Source: an uncultured Clostridia bacterium
GTDB taxonomy: Bacteria > Bacillota > Clostridia > Christensenellales > Aristaeellaceae
DNA: 64,000 nt
Direction of reading: 5' to 3'
Assembly: GCA_934647165.1 (NCBI GenBank)
Contig: CAKUFA010000003.1
Location: 65,508 to 129,507 of the forward strand
Of the stretch, positions 16,930 through 27,660 are shown piece after piece. Position 1 is the stretch's first letter. The number at the start of each line of letters is the position of its first letter. The position numbers and the translations under genes were made by a program. A model generated the notes under the pieces. The model did not search any database and was not told the DNA's origin. It saw only the letters and a program-made list of their open reading frames with translations.

Positions 16930-17871
16930 ATGCAGAAGAATCTTGCAGTTTCCTCCTCGCCGCATCTGCGTGCAAACGCATCGACGAGGCGTATTATGCA
17001 GGATGTTTGCATTGCCCTGGCCCCCGCCGGGATTGCAAGCATCGTGCTGTTTGGCTGGAATGCCGCCATGCTCATTGCCGTGTCTGTGATTACGGCAGTG
17101 CTGGCTGAATTCCTTTATGAAAAGCTGACGCATCAAAAGTCCACCATTGGTGATTGGAGCGCTGTGGTGACGGGACTTTTGCTGGCCTATAACCTGCCGG
17201 CGACCGCGCCGTGGTGGATTGCCATGGTGGGCAGCCTGCTGGCCATTGTGCTGGTGAAGCAGATTTTCGGCGGCATCGGCAGCAACTTCATGAACCCTGC
17301 GCTGGCTGCGCGTGCCATCCTGTTCATCAGCTGGAGCAGCATCATGGCGAGCTACCCGGCCACCCGCTTTATGGCGGACGCCACCTCCTCCGCCACGCCC
17401 CTGGCTGCACTGGGCACTGGCTCCGTGGAGGGTGTGAGTCTGTGGAACCTGATGATTGGCAACTGCGGCGGCGTGCTGGGCGAAACCTGCAAGCTGGCGA
17501 TTCTGGCCGGCGGCGCATATCTGCTGGTGCGTCGTGTGATTGACTGGCGCATTCCCGCCACGTTCATTGCAACGGTGTTTGTGTGCTATTTGATTAAGGA
17601 TGGCGCGCAGGCAGCGCTGTATCAGATTTTTGCAGGTGGCCTGATGCTAGGCGCGTTCTTCATGGCGACGGACTATGCCACCAGCCCGACGACCAATGTT
17701 GGCAAGATCATCATGGGTGTGGGCTGTGGCCTGCTGCTGTTCGTGATTCGCGCATATGCCTCTTATCCGGAAGGGTGCAGCTTTGCCATCCTGTTCATGA
17801 ACGTTGTGACCCCCACCATCGACAAGTTTACCATGCCCAAACCCTTTGGGGAGGTGAAGAAGCGTGGCTAA
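16930..17871 (+). CDS. rnfD: Rnf electron transport complex subunit D
   Basis: 313-residue integral membrane protein of the RnfD/NqrB family, many helices (for example IALAPAGIASIVLFGW, WWIAMVGSLLAIVLV, IIMGVGCGLLLFVI). N-terminal SSSPHLRANASTRRIM is the usual RnfD entry motif. SSATPLAALG near residue 153 matches the S-x-A-T site where FMN is attached to Thr (Thr156 here). GAAGGAGGG before the ATG, four bases after rnfC. The next gene is rnfE, not rnfG. Confidence 0.95.
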   Translation: MQKNLAVSSSPHLRANASTRRIMQDVCIALAPAGIASIVLFGWNAAMLIAVSVITAVLAEFLYEKLTHQKSTIGDWSAVVTGLLLAYNLPATAPWWIAMVGSLLAIVLVKQIFGGIGSNFMNPALAARAILFISWSSIMASYPATRFMADATSSATPLAALGTGSVEGVSLWNLMIGNCGGVLGETCKLAILAGGAYLLVRRVIDWRIPATFIATVFVCYLIKDGAQAALYQIFAGGLMLGAFFMATDYATSPTTNVGKIIMGVGCGLLLFVIRAYASYPEGCSFAILFMNVVTPTIDKFTMPKPFGEVKKRG

Positions 17872-18508
17872 TGAAAAGAAGAACGGCTTCTTCAAGGTTT
17901 TCTTGAACGGCCTGATTACCGAGAATCCTACCTTTGTGCTGATGCTTGGCATGTGCCCGACCCTGGGCATTACCACGGCTGCTTCCAGCGGCATTGGCAT
18001 GGGTCTTGCCACAACGGCAGTGCTGGTGTGCTCGAACCTGTTCATTTCCCTTTTGCGCAATGTCATTTCCGACAAAATTCGCATTCCCGCCTTCGTGGTG
18101 GTAATCGCTTCTTTTGTGAGCATTGTGGAAATGCTGCTTAAGGCGTATCTGCCGGAATTGAGCCAGACGCTGGGCGTATACATTCCGCTGATTGTGGTGA
18201 ATTGTATCATCTTTGCACGTGCAGAATCGTTCGCGTTCAAGAATCCGCCGCTGCTGTCCCTTGCGGATGGTTTGGGCATGGGTCTTGGCTTCACCTTTGC
18301 AATCACGCTTCTGAGCTGCATTCGTGAGCTGCTGGGCAGCGGCACCATCTTTGGAGCTCAGATCATGCCTGCAAGCTATCAGCCCATGGAAATCATGCTG
18401 AAGGTACCCGGCGGCTTTATCACCCTGGGTCTGCTGCTGGTGCTGGTGAATGCCATTACCAAGGCCGTGAAGACGAAGAATGCGGCGAGAAAGGAGAAGC
18501 TGGCATGA
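17864..18508 (+). CDS. rnfE: Rnf electron transport complex subunit E
   Basis: 214-residue membrane protein of the RnfE/NqrD family: FLNGLITENPTFVLMLGMCP and LGVYIPLIVVNCIIFARAE (with the conserved Cys of the membrane Fe-S site in family members) and six hydrophobic helices. GTG start overlaps the rnfD stop by eight bases with GGGGAGG upstream. rnfG, which normally lies between rnfD and rnfE, is absent: there is no room for it here. Confidence 0.95.
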   Translation: MANEKKNGFFKVFLNGLITENPTFVLMLGMCPTLGITTAASSGIGMGLATTAVLVCSNLFISLLRNVISDKIRIPAFVVVIASFVSIVEMLLKAYLPELSQTLGVYIPLIVVNCIIFARAESFAFKNPPLLSLADGLGMGLGFTFAITLLSCIRELLGSGTIFGAQIMPASYQPMEIMLKVPGGFITLGLLLVLVNAITKAVKTKNAARKEKLA

Positions 18509-19083
18509 ACACCTATTTGACAATCCTCGTCGGCTCCCTCCTGGTGAACAACTATGTGATGAACAAGTTCCTTGGCATCTGCGCGTTCCTGGGTGTGTCC
18601 AAGAAGACGGACACCGCCTTTGGCATGGGCATGGCGGTGACGTTTGTGATGACGCTGGCCTCCCTGATGACATGGCTGGTGGAGCATTTCCTGCTGGTGC
18701 CGCTGGATCTGATGTATATGCGTACAATTGCCTTCATCCTGGTCATTGCCGTGTTGGTGCAGGTGGTGGAGATGGGCCTGAAGAAGTACAGCTACTCGCT
18801 GTATCAGGCGCTGGGCGTATATCTGCCGCTGATTACCACCAACTGCGCTGTGCTGGGTGTTGCTGTGCTGAACTCTGACAGCGGCTATGGTCTGATGGAA
18901 AGCGTTGTGAGCGGCTGCAGTGCTGCCCTGGGCTTCACCCTGGCGATTGTGCTGTTTGCCGGTATCCGTGAGCGCCTTGCCAACAGCCGCATGCCCAAGT
19001 GGATGGACGGTTTCCCGGGCGCGCTGATTACGGCGGGCTTGATGGCAGTGGCCTTCTCCGGCTTCGGCGGGCTGATCAAGTAA
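18505..19083 (+). CDS. rnfA: Rnf electron transport complex subunit A
   Basis: 192-residue membrane protein of the RnfA/NqrE family, paralogue of RnfE with inverted topology: NNYVMNKFLGICAFLGVSKK and LGVYLPLITTNCAVLGVAVLN carry the conserved Cys residues. Overlaps rnfE by four bases (ATGA), AAAGGAG upstream. Confidence 0.96.
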   Translation: MNTYLTILVGSLLVNNYVMNKFLGICAFLGVSKKTDTAFGMGMAVTFVMTLASLMTWLVEHFLLVPLDLMYMRTIAFILVIAVLVQVVEMGLKKYSYSLYQALGVYLPLITTNCAVLGVAVLNSDSGYGLMESVVSGCSAALGFTLAIVLFAGIRERLANSRMPKWMDGFPGALITAGLMAVAFSGFGGLIK

Positions 19084-19095
19084 GGGGGACGTTGA

Positions 19096-20151
19096 ATGGA
19101 AATTTTGTATGCGGCCCTTGTGCTTGGCGGCATGGGGCTTTTGTTTGGCGCACTGTTGACGGTGGCTTCGAAGGTGTTTGCAGTACCGTCCAACCCGCAG
19201 CGTGACGCGGTGCGCGAAGTGCTGCCGGGCGCAAATTGCGGCGGCTGCGGCTATCCGGGCTGCGACGGCTGCGCGGATGCGATTGCTTCTGGCAAAGCGC
19301 CGGTGAGCGCATGCCCTGTGGGCGGTGCGGACGTTGCGGCCAAGGTGGCCAAAATTATGGGTGTGGAGCCTGAAGTAAGCAGCGTGAAGAAGGTTGCTAC
19401 GGTGCTGTGCCAGGGCGACATTGAACGCTGCGGTAACAAGTTCAACTACACGGGCATCCAGGATTGTGTGGCGGCAACGCTGGTGAGCGATGGCAACCGC
19501 ATGTGCAAGTATGCCTGCCTTGGCCTTGGCACGTGCGTGCGCGCCTGCCCGTTTGACGCGATCCACATTGATGAGCACAAGAAGATTGCCGTTGTGGATG
19601 AGGATAAGTGCCAGAGCTGCGGCAAGTGTGTGGCGGCATGCCCCAAGAATGTGTTGGAATTGCTGCCTGTGAAGCAGCCGGTGCAGCTTTTGTGCCGTGC
19701 TGCGGAGCGCGGCAAGCTGGTGTCCGACAATTGCAAGATTGGCTGCATTGGCTGCACACGCTGCGAAAAAGCATGCAAGTTTGGTGCAATCACGATGGTG
19801 AACAACCTGCCGGTGATTGACCGTGAAAAGTGCCGCGGCTGCATGATGTGCGCGGAAGCCTGCCCCACGGGTGCACTGACGGCTAACTGGGATATTCGTA
19901 AAATTGCGGAAATTGACAAACGAACCTGCATCGGCTGCGGCATGTGCAAGCGTACTTGCCAGTTTGAGGCTGTGGCGGGCGAAATGCGTCATCCCCACGA
20001 CATTACCGATGCATGCACCGGCTGCGGCGCCTGCGCGGAAAAGTGCCCCAAGAAGTGCATTACCATGAAGGTGCGCGACCATGTGCGCGATGCAAATGCC
20101 AAGGTGGGCACCACACCGGAAAAGGTGCTGGAAGCAACGGAACCCCAGTAA
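19096..20151 (+). CDS. rnfB: Rnf electron transport complex subunit B, multi-cluster ferredoxin
   Basis: 351 residues. One N-terminal membrane helix (about 3-27), then the four-Cys domain GANCGGCGYPGCDGCADAI, followed by six ferredoxin-type CxxCxxCxxxC-like motifs, e.g. CVRACPFDAI, CQSCGKCVAACP, CIGCTRCEKACKFGAI, CRGCMMCAEACPTGAL, CIGCGMCKRTCQFEAV and CTGCGACAEKCPKKCI. RnfB takes electrons from reduced ferredoxin; the long many-cluster form is the clostridial type. Last gene of the operon, followed by a terminator. Confidence 0.96.
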   Translation: MEILYAALVLGGMGLLFGALLTVASKVFAVPSNPQRDAVREVLPGANCGGCGYPGCDGCADAIASGKAPVSACPVGGADVAAKVAKIMGVEPEVSSVKKVATVLCQGDIERCGNKFNYTGIQDCVAATLVSDGNRMCKYACLGLGTCVRACPFDAIHIDEHKKIAVVDEDKCQSCGKCVAACPKNVLELLPVKQPVQLLCRAAERGKLVSDNCKIGCIGCTRCEKACKFGAITMVNNLPVIDREKCRGCMMCAEACPTGALTANWDIRKIAEIDKRTCIGCGMCKRTCQFEAVAGEMRHPHDITDACTGCGACAEKCPKKCITMKVRDHVRDANAKVGTTPEKVLEATEPQ

Positions 20152-20168
20152 GACGACTGATGCGAAAG

Positions 20169-20205
20169 AAGAGAGGGTCTGCCAGGTGGCAGACTCTTTC
20201 TTTTT
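20169..20205 (+). terminator. terminator of the rnf operon
   Basis: Arms AAGAGAGGGTCTGCC and GGCAGACTCTTT (about 20169-20183 and 20188-20199), loop AGGT, with an internal bulge, followed by CTTTTTAT. Confidence 0.75.
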
Positions 20206-20342
20206 ATGCAACAAAGAAAGGAAAAACACGCATACGCGAGTGCACAAAAAATGGGGAAAGCGGTTTTACACTGCAAAGAGATTAAAAATGCAGAAAAAGA
20301 ACGAAATTTTTTGAAACAAGGGAGAAAGGTACGTTAACCATC

Positions 20343-20371
20343 TTGCAAAAATGAGAAAAAAATTGTATAAT
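20343..20371 (+). promoter_or_regulatory. sigma-A promoter of ppdK
   Basis: TTGCAA (20343-20348), 17-base spacer, TATAAT (20366-20371), preceded by an A-rich stretch. It lies in the 318-base gap between rnfB and ppdK, together with the rnf terminator and the leader described next. Confidence 0.85.
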
Positions 20372-20376
20372 TCTAT

Positions 20377-20443
20377 GGATATGTGAAGGATATGCCATGC
20401 GGCAACAGAGCCGCACCGGACATATCCGGCAGGATTGTCCTGC
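20377..20443 (+). other. structured 5' leader of ppdK
   Basis: GGATATG (20388-20394) pairs with CATATCC (20421-20427), enclosing TGCGGC/GCCGCA (20398-20403 with 20410-20415). A second GGATATG copy at 20377-20383 could pair with the same strand. A further hairpin GCAGGA-TTG-TCCTGC (20429-20443) sits 10 bases before the AAGGAGG ribosome site. No known riboswitch class recognised. Confidence 0.5.
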
Positions 20444-20469
20444 AAAACGGAACAAGGAGGAGTTTTCCA

Positions 20470-23109
<2,640 letters not shown>

Positions 23110-23123
23110 TTCCCATGGTTTTG

Positions 23124-23155
23124 CGGCTCCCCCTGCAAAGGAGGAGCCGTTTTTT
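23124..23155 (+). terminator. terminator of ppdK
   Basis: CGGCTCC (23124-23130) and GGAGCCG (23143-23149) form a perfect stem, followed by six T. Confidence 0.85.
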
Positions 23156-23171
23156 ATATGGAATGCAACGA

Positions 23172-23209
23172 AAAAAGCCACTTCCGACATGTCATCGAAA
23201 GCGGCTTTG
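23172..23209 (-). terminator. terminator of galT
   Basis: Read leftward: AAAGCCGCTTTC, then GATGACATGTCG, then GAAGTGGCTTTTTT; a GC-containing stem followed by a T-run, just past the galT stop. Confidence 0.7.
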
Positions 23210-23218
23210 AGGGGTGGA

Positions 23219-24754
23219 TTACTTTTGCTTGAGGCCAACGGTGGAAAGGAATTTCTCCATCCCTTGCAGGCCAACTGCATCAAGCTTGTAAACGCCAGCA
23301 TCAGCCAGCACTTGCGCGCAAACCTTGGCCACTTCAAGCTTCAGCAGCGCTGCGGCATCCTCGTGGGTTGCACACAGTCCATTTGCCTGAACGATGCTCT
23401 CAATCCACGGGAAATGCTTGTAGCTGGGATCGTTTTCATCGGGGCAGGAAAGAGACTTTTCACCTGTCATATAATCTTCAAGCAGCTTTAGTTCCGTCTT
23501 TAGCCGTCCGGGGAGGATAAAGAGACCCATCACTTCAATCAGGCCGATATTCTCCTTTTTGATGTGGTGCAGAGGTGCATGGGGGTGAAAAATGCCCAGC
23601 GGATGTTCATCACTCGTGCGGTTATTGCGCAGCACAAGCAGCAGGCGATAGTGGTTGTCTATTTTGCGCAGGATGGGGGTGATGGTGTTATGCGGAGTGC
23701 CATCCGTTGCAGCGAGAATATCGCACGCAGGGTCGCTGTAGCCGCGCCAGGCTTGCAGCACCTTGTTCGCCAAGTCAATCAATGATTCAGGTTCTGTTCC
23801 TTCAAGGCAAAGGGTGGACAACGGCCAGTCCAGGATAGAAGCAGTGACGCCGTCCACGGGGGAGAGCAAGTGCGCACGTACACCGGCTTTATCCATAGGG
23901 AAGGTGTAGCGACCGCCCTGGAAATGATCGTGATTGAGAATGGAACCACCAACGATGGGCAAATCAGCATTGCTGCCAAGGAAATAATGCGGCAGCTGCT
24001 CTACAAAGGAGAACAGGCGGCGGAATGTGCCGCGATCAATCTTCATGGGCGTATGGTTGCCATTAAGTACAATGCAGTGTTCCGGGTAGTAGGCATAGGG
24101 GGAGTACTGCATATACCACTGCGTGCCATCCAGGGTCAGGGGAACGATGCGGTGGTTCTGCCTTGCCGGGAAGTTGCTCCGCCCTGCATAGCCGGGGTTT
24201 TCCACGCACAGCATACATTTGGGATATCCAACGCTGGGGGCGTTCTTCAGTTTAGCGATTTCCTTGGGGTCTTTTTCCGGCTTGCTCAGGTTGATGGTGA
24301 TTTCCAATTCACCACAAGGGCTGTCGGCAAAGTACCGCACATTTTGGGCAATGGCATTCACTTTGATGTAATCGCATGCCCGACACATGTCATAAAAATA
24401 ATCTGTGGCTTCCTCAGCGTTTCCTGCATGCAGACTATGCAGGAAACGCTCCCGAACTTCGCGTGGGGATGGCGTTAAAAGACCCATGACTCGGGCGGTG
24501 AACAGATCCTTTTCATACTGCATGCCACCGATAAGTCCCTCTTCCTGTGCCAATTCACACAGGCGGTCAAGCAGTGTGGTAGCGGTTTCTTCGCCCAAAT
24601 CATCGCCTTGCACATCGGCAGGAGCGTCCAGCTGCATTACGTCCAGCAGCAGGTTGCGGTAATACGGCAGATCCACCTGCTCGATTAATCCGCGGCGCTG
24701 GGCGTATTTTAGCAGGGACTCCAATGTTTCTGTCACCTTTTCGGATCGGTTCAT
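23219..24754 (-). CDS. galT: UDP-glucose--hexose-1-phosphate uridylyltransferase, Firmicutes (GalT2) type
   Basis: 511 residues, the long Gram-positive GalT class. It swaps UMP between UDP-glucose and galactose-1-phosphate in the Leloir pathway. Seen: YGKCMLCVENPGY-like SVGYPKCMLCVENPGYAGR, VPLTLDGTQWYMQYSPYAYY, VGGSILNHDHFQGGRY (the His-x-His that carries the uridylyl group in this family is replaced by a DHF-type motif) and NTITPILRK. No galK or galE nearby; lies 42 bases downstream of a nucleotide-sugar dehydratase in what looks like one transcript. GGAG is present before the ATG. Confidence 0.93.
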   Translation of the reverse strand: MNRSEKVTETLESLLKYAQRRGLIEQVDLPYYRNLLLDVMQLDAPADVQGDDLGEETATTLLDRLCELAQEEGLIGGMQYEKDLFTARVMGLLTPSPREVRERFLHSLHAGNAEEATDYFYDMCRACDYIKVNAIAQNVRYFADSPCGELEITINLSKPEKDPKEIAKLKNAPSVGYPKCMLCVENPGYAGRSNFPARQNHRIVPLTLDGTQWYMQYSPYAYYPEHCIVLNGNHTPMKIDRGTFRRLFSFVEQLPHYFLGSNADLPIVGGSILNHDHFQGGRYTFPMDKAGVRAHLLSPVDGVTASILDWPLSTLCLEGTEPESLIDLANKVLQAWRGYSDPACDILAATDGTPHNTITPILRKIDNHYRLLLVLRNNRTSDEHPLGIFHPHAPLHHIKKENIGLIEVMGLFILPGRLKTELKLLEDYMTGEKSLSCPDENDPSYKHFPWIESIVQANGLCATHEDAAALLKLEVAKVCAQVLADAGVYKLDAVGLQGMEKFLSTVGLKQK

Positions 24755-24796
24755 GCTTTTCTCCGCCTTTCCTTGTTTGTTTACCTGCCTGATATA

Positions 24797-26737
24797 TTAA
24801 GCAGAAACCGTGTGCTCACTGTTGCCTTTTGCCGAAAGTTCGCCGCGCTGACCGTTGATTTCCTCCGGCTCCTTGAAGGAGGGAAGCAGGTGATGCATGC
24901 ATGCTTTCATATCCCCATGCTGATCCAGGCAGGCTTGCAGCTCATCCAGCATAGCCTCTACCTGCGCCCAATCCACCTGCTCAGGCTTAGCAATAAATAT
25001 CTTTTCCTTGTTGGTGGCTGTGGAGTTTTCCTCATCTCTCAGAAGTTCTTCATAAAGCTTTTCTCCAGGGCGAAGACCGGTATACACAATTTCCACCGGA
25101 GGTGCGGCTGGGTCAGCGTAAAGCTGAATCATGCGTTCCGCCAATTCACGGATTTTGACCGGTTTTCCCATGTCCAACACAAACAGTTCGCCGCCCTTGG
25201 CAATGGATGCTGCTTGAAGCACCAGGCTTGCTGCTTCCGGAATGGTCATGAAGTAGCGGATGATGTCCGGATGCGTCAGCGTTACCGGGCCGCCGGCGCG
25301 AATCTGCCGTTCAAATAGCGGTACAACGCTGCCGTGCGAGCCAAGCACATTGCCAAACCGAACCGCTGTGAATTGTGTTTTGCCCTGCTTTTGCAGTGCT
25401 TCAATCACAATTTCCGCCATCCGCTTGGAGGCGCCCATGACGTTGGTGGGGTTCACGGCCTTGTCGGTAGAAATCATCACAAAGCGCTCTACTCCATGGG
25501 CAACAGCGCATTTGGCCACGTTATAGGTGCCGAAAACATTGTTTTTTACAGCCTGCTCCGGGCTGTCCTCCATCAAGGGCACATGCTTGTGTGCCGCGGC
25601 ATGGATGACGATTTGCGGCCGGAATTCGCTGAATACGCGATCCAGCGTTGCTTCATCACGGATAGAACCAACCCGGAGCGCTACGGTGTTTTTCACAATC
25701 TCACCGTATTTTTCTTTCAGCTCAAAGAACAGGTCGTACATGTAGTTTTCACTGATATCGTAAAGCACTAGTTTTTCGGGCACAAAGGCCATGATTTGCC
25801 TGCACAGCTCCGAGCCGATGGAGCCGCCGCCGCCGGTTACCAGCACCCGCTTGCCGGTGAAGTAAGCCTGTACTTCTGCCATATCGAGGTGCGTTTCCGC
25901 ACGCCCAAGCAAATCGGCAATGTTTACATCACGCACATGACCGGCTGTGTTTTTGCCGGACATGTCCTGAGGAGCAGAAAAAACGCGAACCCGGCAGCCT
26001 GTGCTCATGCACTGATGGATCAGGGATGTCAGGTCATGCTTTGGGGTGGCAATGGCCACGATGATCTCGTCAATGCCATATTGTTTGGCGTAGTCAGCGA
26101 CTTTATCAGTGCCCAGCATTACCGGCACACGACCGATGCGGGTGTTTTTTTTGCCGGGATCATCATCCACGGCAAGCACGGCGGCGCAGTCTCCATAGCG
26201 ACCGGCCAACAGGTCACGCAGCACCTGTGCACCGGCCCACCCGGCACCGACGACCATCACCCGACGCGCATGCTTTTTGTTGAAAATCAGTCCGGAATGC
26301 CCGGCTTGACCGGCAATACGCAGGCTGAAACGACTTGCGCCGAGCATGAAGGCCAAAAGCAGCCACTGAATCAGATAGATCGGCCGCGGCATCAGAAAAA
26401 TATTCGATGCGCGATAGAGTGTGTAAGTTGCCAAGGACACCAGATAAGTGATACCGGTGCCAAACAGTGTGCCGATGACAATCTGCATCAGCGTGTCAAT
26501 GCTGGCATAGCGCAAAAGGTTTTTGTAAAGCCCCATGGCGCATAAAACGCCTAATGTGGCCACAGTCAGCACAGGAGCGATATGCAGCACATGCAACAGG
26601 TGACTTTCCGGAGGGTGCATGTCATAATAAATTTGCAGCGCCATCATCATGGACAGGTTTGTGAGCAGCACGTCCATCAGCACAAGCGCCGCTGTTTGCC
26701 AGTGCTTCTTCAGTGCAGGTTGCTTTTCATCAGCCAT
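24797..26737 (-). CDS. FlaA1/CapD-family UDP-sugar 4,6-dehydratase, membrane-bound
   Basis: 646 residues. About 12-130: four hydrophobic helices. About 150-270: Rossmann CoA-binding-like domain (VMVVGAGWAGAQVLRDLL). From about 290: extended SDR domain with VLVTGGGGSIGSELCRQI, AAAHKHVPLMED, NNVFGTYNVAKCA and the catalytic block STDKAVNPTNVMGASKR, where the usual Tyr is Met as in PglF/FlaA1-type UDP-GlcNAc 4,6-dehydratases. ATG at 26737 taken for AAAGGAAG upstream. Makes precursors of glycans or glycoprotein sugars. Upstream promoter runs leftward; galT follows. Confidence 0.9.
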   Translation of the reverse strand: MADEKQPALKKHWQTAALVLMDVLLTNLSMMMALQIYYDMHPPESHLLHVLHIAPVLTVATLGVLCAMGLYKNLLRYASIDTLMQIVIGTLFGTGITYLVSLATYTLYRASNIFLMPRPIYLIQWLLLAFMLGASRFSLRIAGQAGHSGLIFNKKHARRVMVVGAGWAGAQVLRDLLAGRYGDCAAVLAVDDDPGKKNTRIGRVPVMLGTDKVADYAKQYGIDEIIVAIATPKHDLTSLIHQCMSTGCRVRVFSAPQDMSGKNTAGHVRDVNIADLLGRAETHLDMAEVQAYFTGKRVLVTGGGGSIGSELCRQIMAFVPEKLVLYDISENYMYDLFFELKEKYGEIVKNTVALRVGSIRDEATLDRVFSEFRPQIVIHAAAHKHVPLMEDSPEQAVKNNVFGTYNVAKCAVAHGVERFVMISTDKAVNPTNVMGASKRMAEIVIEALQKQGKTQFTAVRFGNVLGSHGSVVPLFERQIRAGGPVTLTHPDIIRYFMTIPEAASLVLQAASIAKGGELFVLDMGKPVKIRELAERMIQLYADPAAPPVEIVYTGLRPGEKLYEELLRDEENSTATNKEKIFIAKPEQVDWAQVEAMLDELQACLDQHGDMKACMHHLLPSFKEPEEINGQRGELSAKGNSEHTVSA

Positions 26738-26770
26738 TGCGCGGTTCTTCCTTTCAGTACTTTTTCTGCT

Positions 26771-26799
26771 ATTGTACCACACGGACAACATTCGCGCAA
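26771..26799 (-). promoter_or_regulatory. promoter of the CapD-like/galT operon
   Basis: Read leftward: TTGCGC, 17-base spacer, TACAAT, with TGG before the -10 (extended -10). Confidence 0.65.
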
Positions 26800-26909
26800 T
26801 GCAGATGCAACAATCTGACATTTTCCGGCGAGTTTTGTCCACTTTTTGTTCGATTTTGCCGCTCCAAAGCGGAATTCCAGGAATCCTCTTTTTCCCAAAT
26901 CATCCATGC

Positions 26910-26938
26910 GCATGATGTGCCCTCAAAATTCCATACTA
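26910..26938 (+). promoter_or_regulatory. forespore (sigma-G/F type) promoter of spoVT
   Basis: GCATG (26910-26914), 17-base spacer, CATACTA (26932-26938). This fits the sigma-G/sigma-F pattern (GHATR - 17 to 18 - CATNNTA) 36 bases before the spoVT start. No sigma-A promoter is seen there. spoVT of Bacillus subtilis is sigma-G dependent, which supports the reading. Confidence 0.65.
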
Positions 26939-26974
26939 GGGAATGAAACATCAGTCAGCAAGGAGGCATCCAAG

Positions 26975-27529
26975 GTGCGAGCAACAGGCATTGTGCGCAG
27001 AATCGACGAGTTGGGGCGAGTGGTCATTCCCAAAGAAATCCGCCGAACGCTGAGAATTCGGGAGGGTGACCCGCTGGAAATTTACACAGACCGTGATGGC
27101 GAGGTGATCTTGAAGAAGTATTCGCCAATTGGCGAAATGTCGTCCTTTGCAAAGGATTATACAGAATCGCTGTTTCGTTCATTGGGGCATATCGCATGCA
27201 TTGTTGATAGAGATCAGGTGGTGGCGGCCAGCGGCGTGAGCAAAAAGGAATTGTGGGATAAACCGATCAGCCATGATTTGGAAACGGCGATTGCCAACCG
27301 GCAAACGGTGGCCATCAACCGGCAAACCGGTGGCAAACCGGTGGCAGTGACCAATGAAGAGGAAGAAGGCGGTTACACTGCGCAGGTGCTGTCACCCATC
27401 ATCGCGGATGGCGAGGCGATTGGCGCTGTGCTGTTGCTTAGCCGCGATCAAGGAACGCGCATGGGTGATACAGAGCTAAAAGTGGCCGAAACGGCAGCTG
27501 GTATTGTTGGCAGACAAATGGAGCAGTGA
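26975..27529 (+). CDS. spoVT: stage V sporulation protein T
   Basis: 184 residues (B. subtilis SpoVT is 178). N-terminal AbrB/SpoVT swapped-hairpin DNA-binding domain (ATGIVRRIDELGRVVIPKEI, then RTLRIREGDPLEIYTDRDGE) and C-terminal GAF domain (SLFRSLGHIACIVDRDQVV to LLLSRDQGTRMGDTE). It modulates the sigma-G regulon in the forespore. GTG start at 26975 with AAGGAGG eight bases upstream; the in-frame upstream codons would begin before the promoter. Convergent with the large unknown gene that follows. Confidence 0.95.
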   Translation: MRATGIVRRIDELGRVVIPKEIRRTLRIREGDPLEIYTDRDGEVILKKYSPIGEMSSFAKDYTESLFRSLGHIACIVDRDQVVAASGVSKKELWDKPISHDLETAIANRQTVAINRQTGGKPVAVTNEEEEGGYTAQVLSPIIADGEAIGAVLLLSRDQGTRMGDTELKVAETAAGIVGRQMEQ

Positions 27530-27558
27530 GGAACGTGTGAAAAGCACGGCTGCGGATA

Positions 27559-27608
27559 AAAACAAGGAGTGGCACAGCGGAAAAACCGCCATTGTCACTC
27601 CTCGTTTT
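27559..27608. terminator. bidirectional terminator between spoVT and the 757-aa gene
   Basis: AAACAAGGAGTGGCA pairs with TGTCACTCCTCGTTT (one or two mismatches); an inner GCGG/CCGC pairing fills the loop. T-rich sequence flanks on both strands. Confidence 0.7.
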
Positions 27609-27660
27609 GTATGTTTTTGCAGCCAGGAAGGGTGCAAAAGAGAGCGGAATCAGTTCGCAA

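Noticed and set aside
18379..20247. 622-codon open frame on the minus strand
   Set aside because: Antisense to rnfE, rnfA and rnfB; many His residues, no motif.
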